In this document: piece after piece, positions 31,541 to 42,468 of the stretch
How positions within the stretch are numbered: the stretch's first letter is position 1
Layout: every line of letters begins with the position of its first letter
Origin: Calidithermus chliarophilus DSM 9957
GTDB taxonomy: Bacteria > Deinococcota > Deinococci > Deinococcales > Thermaceae
Length of the DNA: 64,000 bases
Assembly: GCF_000430045.1 (NCBI RefSeq)
Contig: NZ_KE387023.1
Coordinates: 1,799,461-1,863,460 of the forward strand
Direction of reading: 5' to 3'
The notes under the pieces: model-generated
Seen by the model: the letters and a program-made list of their open reading frames with translations, nothing else
Databases searched by the model: none
What the model was told of the DNA's origin: nothing
Made by a program: the position numbers and the translations under genes

Positions 31541-32653
31541 GTGGATGGCCGGGAGGTCCTGGAGGGCTACGCGCGGGAGCAGGGCTTCCTGACCGCCTGG
31601 GCCCCCCTCGAGCTGCCCCAACCCGTCCGGCAGCGCTACCGCGACTGGGTCGGGCAAGGAGCCCACGCCGGGATGGGCTACCTCGAGCAGCGGCTGGAGG
31701 AGCGGCTCGAGCCCGCGCGCCACTTCCCCTGGGTCCGCAGCGTGCTGGTGCTGGCCGCGCCCCACGCCTACCCCGACCCCGGCGTGCCCGCGGGTGGCTT
31801 GCGGGCGGGCCGGGTGGCCCGCTACGCCTGGGTGCGCGACTACCACGGCCTGCTCGAGCCCCACCTGGCCGCCCTGGAGGAGCTGGCCCGGCGGGCGGGG
31901 GTGCAGGCCAAGGGGTACGTGGACCACGGGCCGCTGTCCGAGCGCAGCTACGCCGCGCTAGGCGGGCTGGGCTGGATCGGCAAGAACGGCATGTGGATGC
32001 GAATGGGGGAGGGCAGCTACCTCACCCTGGCCGTGCTGCTCACCGGCCTCGAGGCCGCCCCTTTGCCGCTTCACCCCAACCGCTGCGGCCGCTGCGCCCG
32101 CTGCTTCACCGCCTGCCCCACCCAGGCCCTCCCCGGCGACGGCACCCTCGACGCCCGCCGCTGCATCAGCTACTGGACCATCGAGCACCGCGGCCTCATC
32201 CCCCAGGACTTGTGGCCCGGCATCGGCGACTGGCTGCTCGGCTGCGACGTCTGCCAGGAGGTGTGCCCCTGGAACCGCAAGGCCGCCGCCTTCTGGCAGG
32301 GCTTCACGCCCGACCCCGAGCTGGCCCACCCCGACCTTTGGGCCTTCCTCACCCTCTCCGGACGCGCCTTCGCCCGCCGCTTCGAGGGCACCGTCTTCAC
32401 CCGCCCCGGCCGCACCGCCCTCGCCCGCAACGCCCTGATCGTCCTCTCCAACACCGGCGACGACGCCCACCTGCCCTACTTCCGCCGCGCCTTGCAGGAC
32501 ATAAACCCGGCAGTGCGGGCCACGGCCGCGGCAGGCCTGGTGCGCCTGGGGAAGGCAGGGGAAGCCGAAGCCGCGTTGGGCGACCCCGACCCGGAGGTGG
32601 CTCGCTACGTGCAGGAGGCGTTGGAAAAGGTGCCGATAGCTGATGGCCGATAG
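31541..32653 (+). CDS. queG: Epoxyqueuosine reductase
   Basis: Cobalamin and Fe-S enzyme for the last step of queuosine synthesis in tRNA. 370 residues: N-terminal cobalamin-binding domain, DHGPLSERSYAALGGLGWIGKN (active-site Asp region), two [4Fe-4S] clusters from CGRCARCFTACP and CDVCQEVCPWN, and C-terminal HEAT-like repeats. GTG start. The last codons PIADGR and the TAG stop are heptad repeat sequence, a third case of a repeat ending a gene. Confidence 0.93.
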   Translation: MDGREVLEGYAREQGFLTAWAPLELPQPVRQRYRDWVGQGAHAGMGYLEQRLEERLEPARHFPWVRSVLVLAAPHAYPDPGVPAGGLRAGRVARYAWVRDYHGLLEPHLAALEELARRAGVQAKGYVDHGPLSERSYAALGGLGWIGKNGMWMRMGEGSYLTLAVLLTGLEAAPLPLHPNRCGRCARCFTACPTQALPGDGTLDARRCISYWTIEHRGLIPQDLWPGIGDWLLGCDVCQEVCPWNRKAAAFWQGFTPDPELAHPDLWAFLTLSGRAFARRFEGTVFTRPGRTALARNALIVLSNTGDDAHLPYFRRALQDINPAVRATAAAGLVRLGKAGEAEAALGDPDPEVARYVQEALEKVPIADGR

Positions 32654-32894
32654 CTGATAGCCAAACGCAAAACGCAAAACGCCAAACGCCAAACGCCAAA
32701 CGCAAGACGCAAAACGCCAAACGCAAAACGCGGGTCGTACGTCCTACGGCGTACGCAAAAAGCCAAACGCAAGACGCAAGACGCCTTGGCCCCCGGCCCT
32801 CGACGCCGGCGGGCAGGGACGGGGTGGGGTCAACCATGGGCCACTAGCCTCCCGCCGATGGCTGAAAGCTAACGGCTGATGGCTGACGGCTAAC
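32633..32894. repeat. Heptad repeat mosaic 9, inverted
   Basis: Starts inside queG with GATAGCT units, then about eighteen CAAACGC/CAAAACG/CAAGACG heptads (complement of the GCGTTTG units), GTCGTACGTC, a GGCCCTCGACG block, and AGCTGAT/GGCTGAC units. Longest tract in the window, in opposite orientation to mosaic 4. Fills the convergent gap between queG and the phosphoesterase gene. Confidence 0.9.
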
Positions 32895-32899
32895 TACCC

Positions 32900-33607
32900 T
32901 CATCCCGGATACCGCCCCAGCCGGATCACCTCCGCCACGATGGGGGGCAGTTCCCAGGCGGTGAGGTCGAAGATGACCTGGCCGAAGTCGTAGGGCACTT
33001 TGAGGAAGCGGATGTTGAGCTTGCCCTCGAGGTCTTCCTCCAGGATCAGCACGTCGGCGCCCGGTTCGCCGCCCAGGGTCAGGCCCACCGAGCCGGGGTC
33101 GATGAGCAGCCCGTCGCCCACGCGGCGGTAGAAGGGGATGTGCCGGCCGGCGAACACGCCCCAGCGGGTGCGGAGCTTGGTGAACATCTCCTGGATCTCG
33201 CGGACGTTGGCCTCGGTGTCCAGTTTGGCCTCGGGGTCGTCGGGGAGGCCGTGCAGCGCGGTGAGACGGCCGCCGATGAGCTCGATGCGCTGACGGGGGC
33301 GCAGGCCGCGCAGGAATTGGAGCTCGCGCTTGCTGAGCTGTTCGCTGGTCCAGGCCAGGATCGAGTCGGCCACGCCTTCGCGCTGCAGGCCCATCATGGC
33401 GAAGGCCACCTTGAGGTCGGCGGCACCCGGCACGCAGGGGATGCCCTCCTTGTCCAGGCGCCGCAAAACCTGACGGGGGTGGGGCCCATAGCCCACCAGA
33501 TCGCCCACTGCCCAGACCTGGTCCACGCTTTCGTGGCGGGCGGCCTGCAGGGCGGCCTCGAGCGCGGGCAAGTTGGCGTGTATCTCGGCGAGGATTGCCA
33601 GACGCAT
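32900..33607 (-). CDS. Metallophosphoesterase-fold protein with degenerate metal site
   Basis: 235 residues resembling YfcE/MJ0936-type phosphoesterases. Seen: AEIHANLPALEA (the usual first Asp is Glu8, His10 kept), VGDLVGYGPHP (Asp kept), then PGAADLK where GNHD is expected (Asn-His lost), LHGLP, and AGRHIPF where GHTH is expected. With at least three ligands changed it may bind one metal, or be a non-catalytic binding protein. Start taken at ATG 33607 by family fit. Confidence 0.75.
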   Translation of the reverse strand: MRLAILAEIHANLPALEAALQAARHESVDQVWAVGDLVGYGPHPRQVLRRLDKEGIPCVPGAADLKVAFAMMGLQREGVADSILAWTSEQLSKRELQFLRGLRPRQRIELIGGRLTALHGLPDDPEAKLDTEANVREIQEMFTKLRTRWGVFAGRHIPFYRRVGDGLLIDPGSVGLTLGGEPGADVLILEEDLEGKLNIRFLKVPYDFGQVIFDLTAWELPPIVAEVIRLGRYPG

Positions 33608-33716
33608 CGAGGACCATTCTTTCACGGATCGCCGCTTTAGGCACGGTCATTAACGGGGCCGTGGCAGCCGGTTAATGCCACGTAACTCATCGGGAAGGGC
33701 CGGTATACTTCGAACC

Positions 33717-35051
33717 GTGCGTTTTGTCGTGGCTGGGCTGGTCCTGGCCTTCACCCTCCCTCCCTTTCCCCTGGGCTTCCTGGCCCCCCTGCCCCTGGCC
33801 TACTTCCTGTTCCAGGGCGGTTTCCGGGTGGGCTTTCTGGCGGGCCTGGGCTTCTGGGCGCTGCACCTGATCTGGCTCCCGCAGAGCTTCACCCTCAACT
33901 TCGGGCCCTGGGGCGCGGTGCCCTTCATCCCTTTGATCCTGGCTAAGGCGGCGCTGTGGGGGCTGCTGTTCGGCCTTACCGTACGGCGGCCGCTGGCCCG
34001 CGTCGGCGGCTGGCTGCTGCTGGACTACTGGACCACCCTCACCGAGGTCAAGTTCCCCTGGGGCTTCTTGGGCTACAGCATGATCGACGCGCCGGGGCGG
34101 GTGCTGGCGACGCTGGGCGGGGTGTTCCTGCTCACCCTGATCGTGCTCCTGATGGCCTGGGCCGTCGCGCGCAAGCAGTACTGGGCGCTGGCGGCCTGGG
34201 CCTTTTTCTGGGTCATGCCCCTACCCTCCGAGGCCCCGCAGCACCAGGCGCTCCTGGTGCAGGGCAACGTGGACCCCCTGCGCAAGCGCATGGGCCTGCC
34301 CGACGACGAGCTCTACCTGCGCCTGACCCGCGACGGCCTCGCCGAGCACCCCCAAGCCCGGCTGGTGGTGTGGCCCGAGACCGCCGTGTACCGTTTCCCG
34401 GAGGAGCTCGAGGGGGTCATGGGCTCGAGGGAACTGGTCACGGGCTTCAGCAACGGCCCCTCCAACGAGACGCGGCTGTGGCGGGAGGGGGAGGTGCTGG
34501 CGACCCACGTCAAGACCCGCCTCACGCCCTTCGGCGAGACCTACCCCTGGCGCAGGGCGCTGAGCGGGGTCTACACCTTCTTCTTCGAGGCCTTCTTCGG
34601 GCCCGGCAGCAGCTTCGGCGACCGCGAGCCGGGCGGGCGGCCGGTGGCGCTCGAGCGCTACGGCGCCTACATCTGCTACGAGTCGGTCTTCCCCGCCGTC
34701 ACCCGCGACCTGGTGCGCCAGGGCGCCCAGGTGCTGGTGCTGGGCACCAACGACGCCTGGTTCGGCCCCAGCTTCGGCGCCGAGCAGCACTTCCAGATGG
34801 GCCGCATGCGGGCCGTGGAGACCGGGCGCTGGCTGCTGCGCGTGGGCAACGACGGCGTGACCGCCTCGGTCGACCCCTGGGGCCGGGTGGTCAACCGAAT
34901 GAAGCAGCACGTCGAGGGGGTCATGCTCGCCCCTTACGCGCTGCGCGAGGGGCAGACGCCGTACGTGCGCTTGGGGGACTGGGTCGTGGCCCTGGGCGCG
35001 CTTCTGCTGGCTTTCGGCTTGCGAACGGGGCCGAGAATGCGTATGATTTGA
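33717..35051 (+). CDS. lnt: Apolipoprotein N-acyltransferase
   Basis: Adds the third acyl chain to lipoproteins at the inner membrane. 444 residues: six or so N-terminal membrane helices, then a nitrilase domain with catalytic Glu (WPETAVY), Lys (HVKTRLTPFGE) and Cys (AYICYES). GTG start 7 nt after TATACT (33704-33709), so leaderless; the ATG at 33675 lies upstream of the promoter. The tRNA-Leu promoter is inside its 3' end. Confidence 0.92.
   Translation: MRFVVAGLVLAFTLPPFPLGFLAPLPLAYFLFQGGFRVGFLAGLGFWALHLIWLPQSFTLNFGPWGAVPFIPLILAKAALWGLLFGLTVRRPLARVGGWLLLDYWTTLTEVKFPWGFLGYSMIDAPGRVLATLGGVFLLTLIVLLMAWAVARKQYWALAAWAFFWVMPLPSEAPQHQALLVQGNVDPLRKRMGLPDDELYLRLTRDGLAEHPQARLVVWPETAVYRFPEELEGVMGSRELVTGFSNGPSNETRLWREGEVLATHVKTRLTPFGETYPWRRALSGVYTFFFEAFFGPGSSFGDREPGGRPVALERYGAYICYESVFPAVTRDLVRQGAQVLVLGTNDAWFGPSFGAEQHFQMGRMRAVETGRWLLRVGNDGVTASVDPWGRVVNRMKQHVEGVMLAPYALREGQTPYVRLGDWVVALGALLLAFGLRTGPRMRMI
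35019..35047 (+). promoter_or_regulatory. Promoter of tRNA-Leu
   Basis: TTGCGA (35019-35024), 17-bp spacer, TATGAT (35042-35047), overlapping the last codons of lnt. The tRNA starts 36 nt after the -10. Confidence 0.7.
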
Positions 35052-35082
35052 AGTCGCCGGGCCGGTAGGCCCCGGCCACAAT

Positions 35083-35168
35083 GCCGGGATGGCGGAATCG
35101 GTAGACGCACTCGACTCAAAATCGAGCGGTTAACAGCCATGGGGGTTCGAGTCCCCCTCCCGGCACCA
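35083..35168 (+). tRNA. tRNA-Leu (CAA)
   Basis: 86 nt including CCA, with the long variable arm of class II tRNAs. Acceptor GCCGGGA/TCCCGGC, anticodon stem CTCGA/TCGAG, loop CTCAAAA (anticodon CAA), T loop TTCGAGT. Confidence 0.95.
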
Positions 35169-35242
35169 GAATAAGCATCTGTGCTTGCTGGGCGGGTCAG
35201 ACCGGGGGCTGAGGGCCTGACCCTGGAAATACGGAGGAAGCT

Positions 35243-35473
35243 GTGGAAATCCTGCACACCCTGTTCGTGATCGGCTACGTCCTGATAGCCGCCTTTCTGG
35301 TCTACCTGGTGCTCAACCAAGAGCCCAAGAGCGGCGGGGCCGGCGACCTGCTGGGCGGCAGCAGTGACCTCTTCAGCGCCCGGGGCGTCACCGGCGGCCT
35401 CTACCGCCTGACCGTGGTCCTGGGCGTGGTCTTCGTGGTGAGCGCGCTCATCCTGGGCATCTGGCGGATCTGA
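35243..35473 (+). CDS. secG: Preprotein translocase subunit SecG
   Basis: 76 residues with two membrane helices (about 3-25 and 53-74) joined by a Gly/Ser/Asp loop (QEPKSGGAGDLLGGSSDLF), the usual SecG layout. Auxiliary subunit of SecYEG. GTG start with GGAGGAAGC upstream, so this gene, unlike many neighbours, uses a Shine-Dalgarno leader. Followed by a terminator. Confidence 0.92.
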   Translation: MEILHTLFVIGYVLIAAFLVYLVLNQEPKSGGAGDLLGGSSDLFSARGVTGGLYRLTVVLGVVFVVSALILGIWRI

Positions 35474-35482
35474 CCGGAACTG

Positions 35483-35523
35483 GCGCCGGGCGGGGGCGGC
35501 ATGGCACCCCGCCCGGCGCTTTT
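35483..35523 (+). terminator. Terminator of secG
   Basis: 13-bp GC-rich stem 35483-35495/35507-35519, then TTTT (35520-35523), 10 nt after the stop codon. Confidence 0.85.
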
Positions 35524-35942
35524 CCAGCATCTCGGGCAGGGGCCGCGAAACCCTCCGGCGAGGCTGGATCGCCCCAGCGAAGCCGCACCCACAACCCCGC
35601 CCGGCCGGGCCTGGCACCGCCGCAGCGGCGGAGGACGGCGAGCCATAGCCGCGTGAGCGCGTCGTTTTCTGGAAAATACCCTAAAATTCCATAGACACGT
35701 CTGCTTAACCAGGATGGCCGGTTATGTACGCCGACCGGCCATTGGCGGGGAGCCATTAAGGCTTAATCCTCCACCGTTCGGTGGATAAAACGCTCATCCT
35801 GCCCACTGAGCTTGTCACCGCCGTGTCTTGACATATAAGGGTCCGATCTATAGCGTTGAACCAAGTCCAATCCCTAGTGCCTTACTCAGAGATGTGAGCT
35901 ACAGGTGCTCGGGCTATTTGGATTGTCGTTCTGGAGGCTCAG
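35524..35942 (+). promoter_or_regulatory. Long leader region of the peptide ABC transporter
   Basis: No gene in this 419-bp gap. 35524-35650 is GC-rich with small stems (for example CCGCC.GCAG.CGGCGG near 35615) but matches no riboswitch I know. 35650-35940 is AT-richer; TTGACA at 35828-35833 followed by TATAGC at 35849-35854 (15-bp spacer) is a possible promoter, with GGAGG just before the ATG at 35943. Confidence 0.5.
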
Positions 35943-37670
35943 ATGAAGAAAATCCTGGCTCTAAGCATGCTGGCTTTGGCAGGGCTGGCCGTGGCCCAGC
36001 CCAAGGTGTTCAAGGGGGTGGAAGCGGGCAAGGCGGGCGGTAACTACCGCATCTCCGCCATCTCCGACCCCCGCACCTTCAACCCCTTCGTGGCCCGCGA
36101 GACTTCCTCCACCAACGTCATCGCGCTCTTCCTGCCGACCCTCACGGGCTACGACCCCTACGGCCTGAAGCCTGAGGGGCTGCTCGCCCAGTCGTGGGAG
36201 CTTCGCAACAACGGCCTCTCCGTGATCTTCAAGCTGCGCCAGGGCGCGAAGTGGTCGGACGGGCAGACCATCGACGCCGACGACGTGATCTTCAGCGCCA
36301 CCGCCCACGCCGACCCCAAGGTCAACTCCAACTCCCGCAGCTCCTTCGTCATCGACGGCCAGCCGGTGAAGTGGACCAAGGTCGACCAGTACACCGTGCG
36401 CGCCGACTTCCCCAAGCCCTACGCCCCGGCGCTGATCCAGGGGTGGTACATCGCGCCCGAGCACATCTTCGGCGAGGCCTACAAGGCCGGCAAGATCGCC
36501 GAGCTGTGGACCCTCGAGACCCCGGTGAACCGCATCGTCTCGGGCGGCCCCTTCATGCTGGAGTCCTACGCCAAGGGCGAGCGCGTGGTGCTCAAGCGCA
36601 ACCCCAACTACTGGGGCGTGGACGACAAGAACAACGCCGTCGCCTACCTCGAGCGCTACACCTTCATCACCGTGCCCGACCTCAATGCCTCGCTGGCTAA
36701 GTTCCTCGCGGGCGAGACCGACGCCTACAACGCCTCCAACGCCGACCAGGTGGCCCAGATCCTCGAGCGCGTTCGCTCGGGCGGCCTGAAGGGCGAGGTG
36801 TTCCCCAACGCCGACGTGACCACCGGCACCGAGTTCATCGTCTTCAACTGGAACAACAAAGACCCCAACAAGGCCAAGCTGTTCCGCTCGGTGAAGTTCC
36901 GCCGCGCCATGGCCCACCTGGTGGACAAGAAGTCCATGATCGAAGTGGCCCTGGGCGGCCTGGGCCAGCCCATGTGGAGCCCCATTTCCATCCCGGTCAA
37001 GCAGTTCTTCACCGACGACGTGATCAAGTACGAGTTCAGCCCCCAGAAGGCTGCCGCCCTGCTGGCCGAGCTCGGCTTCCGCAAGAAGAACGCCCAGGGC
37101 TTCCTGGTGGATGCCTCGGGTAAGGTGCTCGAGTTCAACTTCGTCACCAACCAGGGCAACAACACCCGCGAGAAGATCGCCCAGATCTTCGCCGAGGACG
37201 CCAAGAAGGCCGGCGTCAAGGTCAACTACCGTCCCGTCGACTTCAACGAGCTCGTGCGCCAGCTCACCCAGCCCGCCGCCGACGGCACCCGCGACTTCGA
37301 CGCCATCCTCATCGGCCTGACCGGCAGCATCGAGCCCGCCTTCAGCCGCAACACCTGGCAGCTCAACGGCTCGCTGCACGCCTGGAACCTGGGCGTCGGC
37401 GGCCAGGCTCCCAAGCAGGTCGAGTCCTTCGAGGTGCTCATCGACAAGCTGATGACCCAGGGCGCGACCACCCTCGACCCGGCCAAGCGCCGCGAGATCT
37501 ACGTGCAGTTCCAGAAGGTCGTGGCCGAGAACCTGCCCTTCATCTACACCGTAGCCCCGGCGTACAACCCTGCCCGCAACGCCCGGTTGGGCGGCCTGTT
37601 CCCCAAGGCGCAGCTCAACTCCATCGTGGGCCAGTTCCCCTACATCGAGACGGTCTTTACCAAGGAGTAA
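35943..37670 (+). CDS. Peptide ABC transporter, substrate-binding protein (family 5)
   Basis: 575 residues. Signal peptide MKKILALSMLALAGLAVAQ; then the SBP family-5 pattern: SDPRTFNPFVARETSS, AKWSDGQTIDADDVIFS (signature) and MAHLVDKKSMIE. Binds oligopeptides or similar solutes outside the membrane and hands them to the permeases encoded next. Lacks a lipobox Cys, so periplasmic rather than lipid-anchored. First gene of the five-gene transporter cluster. Confidence 0.93.
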   Translation: MKKILALSMLALAGLAVAQPKVFKGVEAGKAGGNYRISAISDPRTFNPFVARETSSTNVIALFLPTLTGYDPYGLKPEGLLAQSWELRNNGLSVIFKLRQGAKWSDGQTIDADDVIFSATAHADPKVNSNSRSSFVIDGQPVKWTKVDQYTVRADFPKPYAPALIQGWYIAPEHIFGEAYKAGKIAELWTLETPVNRIVSGGPFMLESYAKGERVVLKRNPNYWGVDDKNNAVAYLERYTFITVPDLNASLAKFLAGETDAYNASNADQVAQILERVRSGGLKGEVFPNADVTTGTEFIVFNWNNKDPNKAKLFRSVKFRRAMAHLVDKKSMIEVALGGLGQPMWSPISIPVKQFFTDDVIKYEFSPQKAAALLAELGFRKKNAQGFLVDASGKVLEFNFVTNQGNNTREKIAQIFAEDAKKAGVKVNYRPVDFNELVRQLTQPAADGTRDFDAILIGLTGSIEPAFSRNTWQLNGSLHAWNLGVGGQAPKQVESFEVLIDKLMTQGATTLDPAKRREIYVQFQKVVAENLPFIYTVAPAYNPARNARLGGLFPKAQLNSIVGQFPYIETVFTKE

Positions 37671-37685
37671 CCCTCCTTGGGCATA

Positions 37686-37709
37686 GGGGGGCGGCATATG
37701 CCGCCCCCC
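37686..37709 (+). terminator. Intercistronic palindrome after the binding-protein gene
   Basis: Perfect 24-bp palindrome centred on CATATG, 15 nt after the stop and 13 nt before the permease start. No T-tract: typical of hairpins that protect the binding-protein mRNA and lower expression of the permeases. Confidence 0.75.
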
Positions 37710-37722
37710 AAACCCTAGAACC

Positions 37723-38724
37723 ATGTGGAACTATATCGCCCGTCGTTTCTTGCAGCTCATACCGACCTTTGTAGGGGCTACGATCCTGGCCTTCGTGATC
37801 ATTCAGATCGCCCCTGGGGACGCGATCACCCGTTTCGAACTGGACCCCACGGTCGAGCGTGAGCAGATCGAGCGGCTGAGGCAGCAGTTCGGCCTCGACC
37901 AGCCGGTCCCCGTGCAGTACGCCAAGTGGCTCAGCGGCGTGCTGTTCCACGGCTACCTGGGGATTTCGCTGGACTACCGCAGCGACGTCTGGAGCGTGAT
38001 CCGGCAGCCCATCCTCAACTCGATGGTGCTGGTGGTGCTTTCGACGCTGCTGATCTTCGCGGTCGCCATCCCCATCGGGGTGTACTCTGCCGTGCGCAAG
38101 TACTCCCTGGGGGACCGCACCCTGACTTTCCTGGCTTTCTTCGGACTGGCCGTTCCCAATTTCTTCTTCGGTCTCATCATGCTCTACTTCGCCATCTGGG
38201 TGAACGACAACGTGGGCAGGCCCATTCTCCCGATCGGGGGGATGACCTCCCAGGAGATCGGCGGGGTGCCCTACCTGGAGGCCCCGTGGTGGCAACGCAC
38301 CCTCGACGTGCTGTGGCACTCCATCCTCCCGGTCATCGTGCTCTCGACCTCCGGTATGGCGGGGCTGGTGCGGATCATGCGCGGGCAGATGCTCGAGGTG
38401 CTCTCGCAGGACTTCGTGCGCACCGCGCGGGCCAAGGGGGTCGCTGAGCGCATGGTGATCTACAAACACGCCCTGCGCAACGCGGTGATCCCCATCGTCG
38501 CGGGGATCGGCGGGCTGCTGCCGGGGCTGATCGCCGGGGCCGGGCTCGTCGAGGTGGTCATGGCCTGGCCGGGCATCACGCCCGCCTTCTTGCAGGCGGT
38601 GTCGGCCATCGACATCTACGTGATCATGGGGCTCATCACCATCAGCACCTTCCTGCTGATCATCGGCAACCTGATCTCCGACCTGCTCCTGGCCTGGGTC
38701 GACCCCAGGATTCGCTACAACTAG
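37723..38724 (+). CDS. Peptide ABC transporter permease, DppB type
   Basis: 333 residues, six membrane helices, N-terminal YIARRFLQLIPTFVGATILAF as in DppB/OppB, and the cytoplasmic EAA loop (VRTARAKGVAERMVIYKHALRNAVIP, about 226-251) that contacts the ATPase. Eight nt before the second permease gene. Confidence 0.94.
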   Translation: MWNYIARRFLQLIPTFVGATILAFVIIQIAPGDAITRFELDPTVEREQIERLRQQFGLDQPVPVQYAKWLSGVLFHGYLGISLDYRSDVWSVIRQPILNSMVLVVLSTLLIFAVAIPIGVYSAVRKYSLGDRTLTFLAFFGLAVPNFFFGLIMLYFAIWVNDNVGRPILPIGGMTSQEIGGVPYLEAPWWQRTLDVLWHSILPVIVLSTSGMAGLVRIMRGQMLEVLSQDFVRTARAKGVAERMVIYKHALRNAVIPIVAGIGGLLPGLIAGAGLVEVVMAWPGITPAFLQAVSAIDIYVIMGLITISTFLLIIGNLISDLLLAWVDPRIRYN

Positions 38725-38732
38725 AGGCGGTT

Positions 38733-40118
38733 ATGACTCGCAAGATCGAAGCCAAGCCGCAAGGAGCAGTGGAAAGCCGGAGCTTCTTCCAGGAGGCCTG
38801 GATCCGCTTCCGCCGTCACCCCCTGGCCCGTCTGGGCGGCGGGGTGCTGCTGGTGCTCTACCTCGGCGCCTTATTCGCCGACTTCTTAGCCCCCTACCCG
38901 GAGACCAAGAGTTTCCGCGACCTGACCTTCTCGCCGCCGACCGTCATCCACTGGCGCGACGACAACGGGCGCCTGACCCGCCCGTACATCTGCGCCGTCG
39001 AGCGCAAGCGCAACCTCGAGACCTTCAAGCTCGAGTTCGTGCAGAACTGCTCCGAGAAGTACGTGATCAACTTCTTCGTGCAGGGGGAGCCCTACAAGTT
39101 CCTGGGCTTCATCCCCGCTAACCTGCGCCTGATGGGCGGGGACTGGCTGCAGAACGAGCAGGCCTACCTCTTCCTGTGGGGTTCCGACGACTTCGGCCGC
39201 GACCTGTGGGGCCGCATCTGGTACGGGGCGCGCGTCAGCCTCACGGTGGGCATCTTCGCCACCGCGCTGGCCCTGCTCATCGGCGTGTTCATGGGCAGCC
39301 TGTCGGGGTTCTTCGCCGGCAAACCCCTCACCCTGAGCGTGGGGCTGTTCAACCCGGCGTACCGCAAGTTCCTCTCCAGCAGCCCGCTGCCCAACCTGCT
39401 CAAGACCCTGGGCTGGCTGGCGCTGTGGGGCGGCCTGGCCTGGCTGATCTGGGTCACGGTCAGCGGGTTCCTGGCGACGAGCCGGGGCCTCGAGGCCGTC
39501 GTCTTCGGGGTGGTGGGGATCGGGCTGCTTCTGGCCATCGGCTACGCCATCCTGTTCCCGGTCATCAAGATCGACCTCGACACCGTCATCATGCGCGCCA
39601 CCGAGGTGCTGGCGGCCATCCCCGACCTCTTCCTGCTCATCACCCTCTCGGTGCTGATCCCGCAGGGCATCCCCCCCGCGATGCGCTTCTACCTGGTCAT
39701 CTGCATCCTCTCCTTCGTCAACTGGGGCGGCCTGGCGCGGGTGATGCGCGGCCAGATCCTCCAACTGCGGGAGATGGAGTACGCCCAGGCGGCCCAGGCC
39801 ATGGGCGCCTCCGACGGGCGGGTGATCACCCGGCACATCCTGCCCGGCACCTTCACCTTCCTGATCGTCAACGTGACGCTGGCGATCCCCGGGTTCATCC
39901 TGGCCGAGTCGGGGCTTTCGTTCATCGGCCTGGGGATCCAGGACCCGGCCTCTTCGTGGGGGCTGCTGCTCAACAAGGCCCAGGCCCAGGGCATCACCGC
40001 CTTCGTGGACCGGCCGTGGATGCTGATCCCGGGGCTGTTCATCTTCGCCGCCATCCTGTGCTTCAACTTCATGGGCGACGGCCTGCGGGACGCGCTCGAC
40101 CCCAGGGCCAAGCGTTAG
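38733..40118 (+). CDS. Peptide ABC transporter permease, DppC type, enlarged
   Basis: 461 residues against about 300 for typical DppC. The conserved parts are GSDDFGRDLWGRIWYGARVSL and the EAA loop AQAAQAMGASDGRVITRHILPG. Two insertions are visible: a soluble one (about 70-135) before the first core helix, and about 90 residues (about 198-285) holding two additional membrane helices between GSLSGFFAGK and the DTVIMRATEVLAAIP segment. The insertions keep host codon style, so they are not recent. Confidence 0.9.
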   Translation: MTRKIEAKPQGAVESRSFFQEAWIRFRRHPLARLGGGVLLVLYLGALFADFLAPYPETKSFRDLTFSPPTVIHWRDDNGRLTRPYICAVERKRNLETFKLEFVQNCSEKYVINFFVQGEPYKFLGFIPANLRLMGGDWLQNEQAYLFLWGSDDFGRDLWGRIWYGARVSLTVGIFATALALLIGVFMGSLSGFFAGKPLTLSVGLFNPAYRKFLSSSPLPNLLKTLGWLALWGGLAWLIWVTVSGFLATSRGLEAVVFGVVGIGLLLAIGYAILFPVIKIDLDTVIMRATEVLAAIPDLFLLITLSVLIPQGIPPAMRFYLVICILSFVNWGGLARVMRGQILQLREMEYAQAAQAMGASDGRVITRHILPGTFTFLIVNVTLAIPGFILAESGLSFIGLGIQDPASSWGLLLNKAQAQGITAFVDRPWMLIPGLFIFAAILCFNFMGDGLRDALDPRAKR

Positions 40119-40295
40119 CGCCGCACGGGTACCCCTCTGCCCGAAGGTGGAGGGGTGCTCGGCTGCCGGGCGGGCGGATTATGATTGGAAAAAGCCTTAG
40201 CTATGGGCCCAAAGCTTTATTTTTCGCCCGCCATGGCGTATAACCTATGCAGAGTTTATGCGGTAGAATGCTGAAGATACACCCAAGGAGTTCGG
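40119..40295 (+). promoter_or_regulatory. Gap with possible internal promoter before dppD-like gene
   Basis: 177 bp, AT-rich in its right part. TAGAAT near 40263-40268 is a -10 candidate and AAGGAG lies just before the ATG at 40296. GGCGGGCG (about 40170) and CGCCCGCC (about 40228) could pair over a long loop. The ATPase genes may therefore have their own transcription start. Confidence 0.4.
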
Positions 40296-42325
<2,030 letters not shown>

Positions 42326-42337
42326 GGGGCGCGACGA

Positions 42338-42370
42338 CCGATAGCCGCTAGCTCATAGCCGAGCGCGAGA
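42338..42370. repeat. Short heptad repeat tract 10
   Basis: CCGATAG/CCGCTAG/CTCATAG units directly after the ATPase gene and just before the terminator. The smallest member of the family in the window. Confidence 0.6.
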
Positions 42371-42376
42371 CCCTGT

Positions 42377-42410
42377 AGGGGCAGGCCCAGAGCCTGCCCC
42401 TGCGTTTTTT
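42377..42410 (+). terminator. Terminator of the peptide transporter operon
   Basis: 10-bp stem 42377-42386/42392-42401 followed by GCG and six T (42405-42410). Confidence 0.88.
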
Positions 42411-42468
42411 AGCCGAAGCCCGGAACCTTTCTCATCGGGCCTTACTGCTGGGGTGTTTTACTTGGCTC

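Noticed and set aside
35961-37724. 587-codon minus frame opposite the binding-protein gene
   Set aside because: Antisense shadow with Val/Gly/Leu bias; the plus-strand gene has signal peptide and family motifs.
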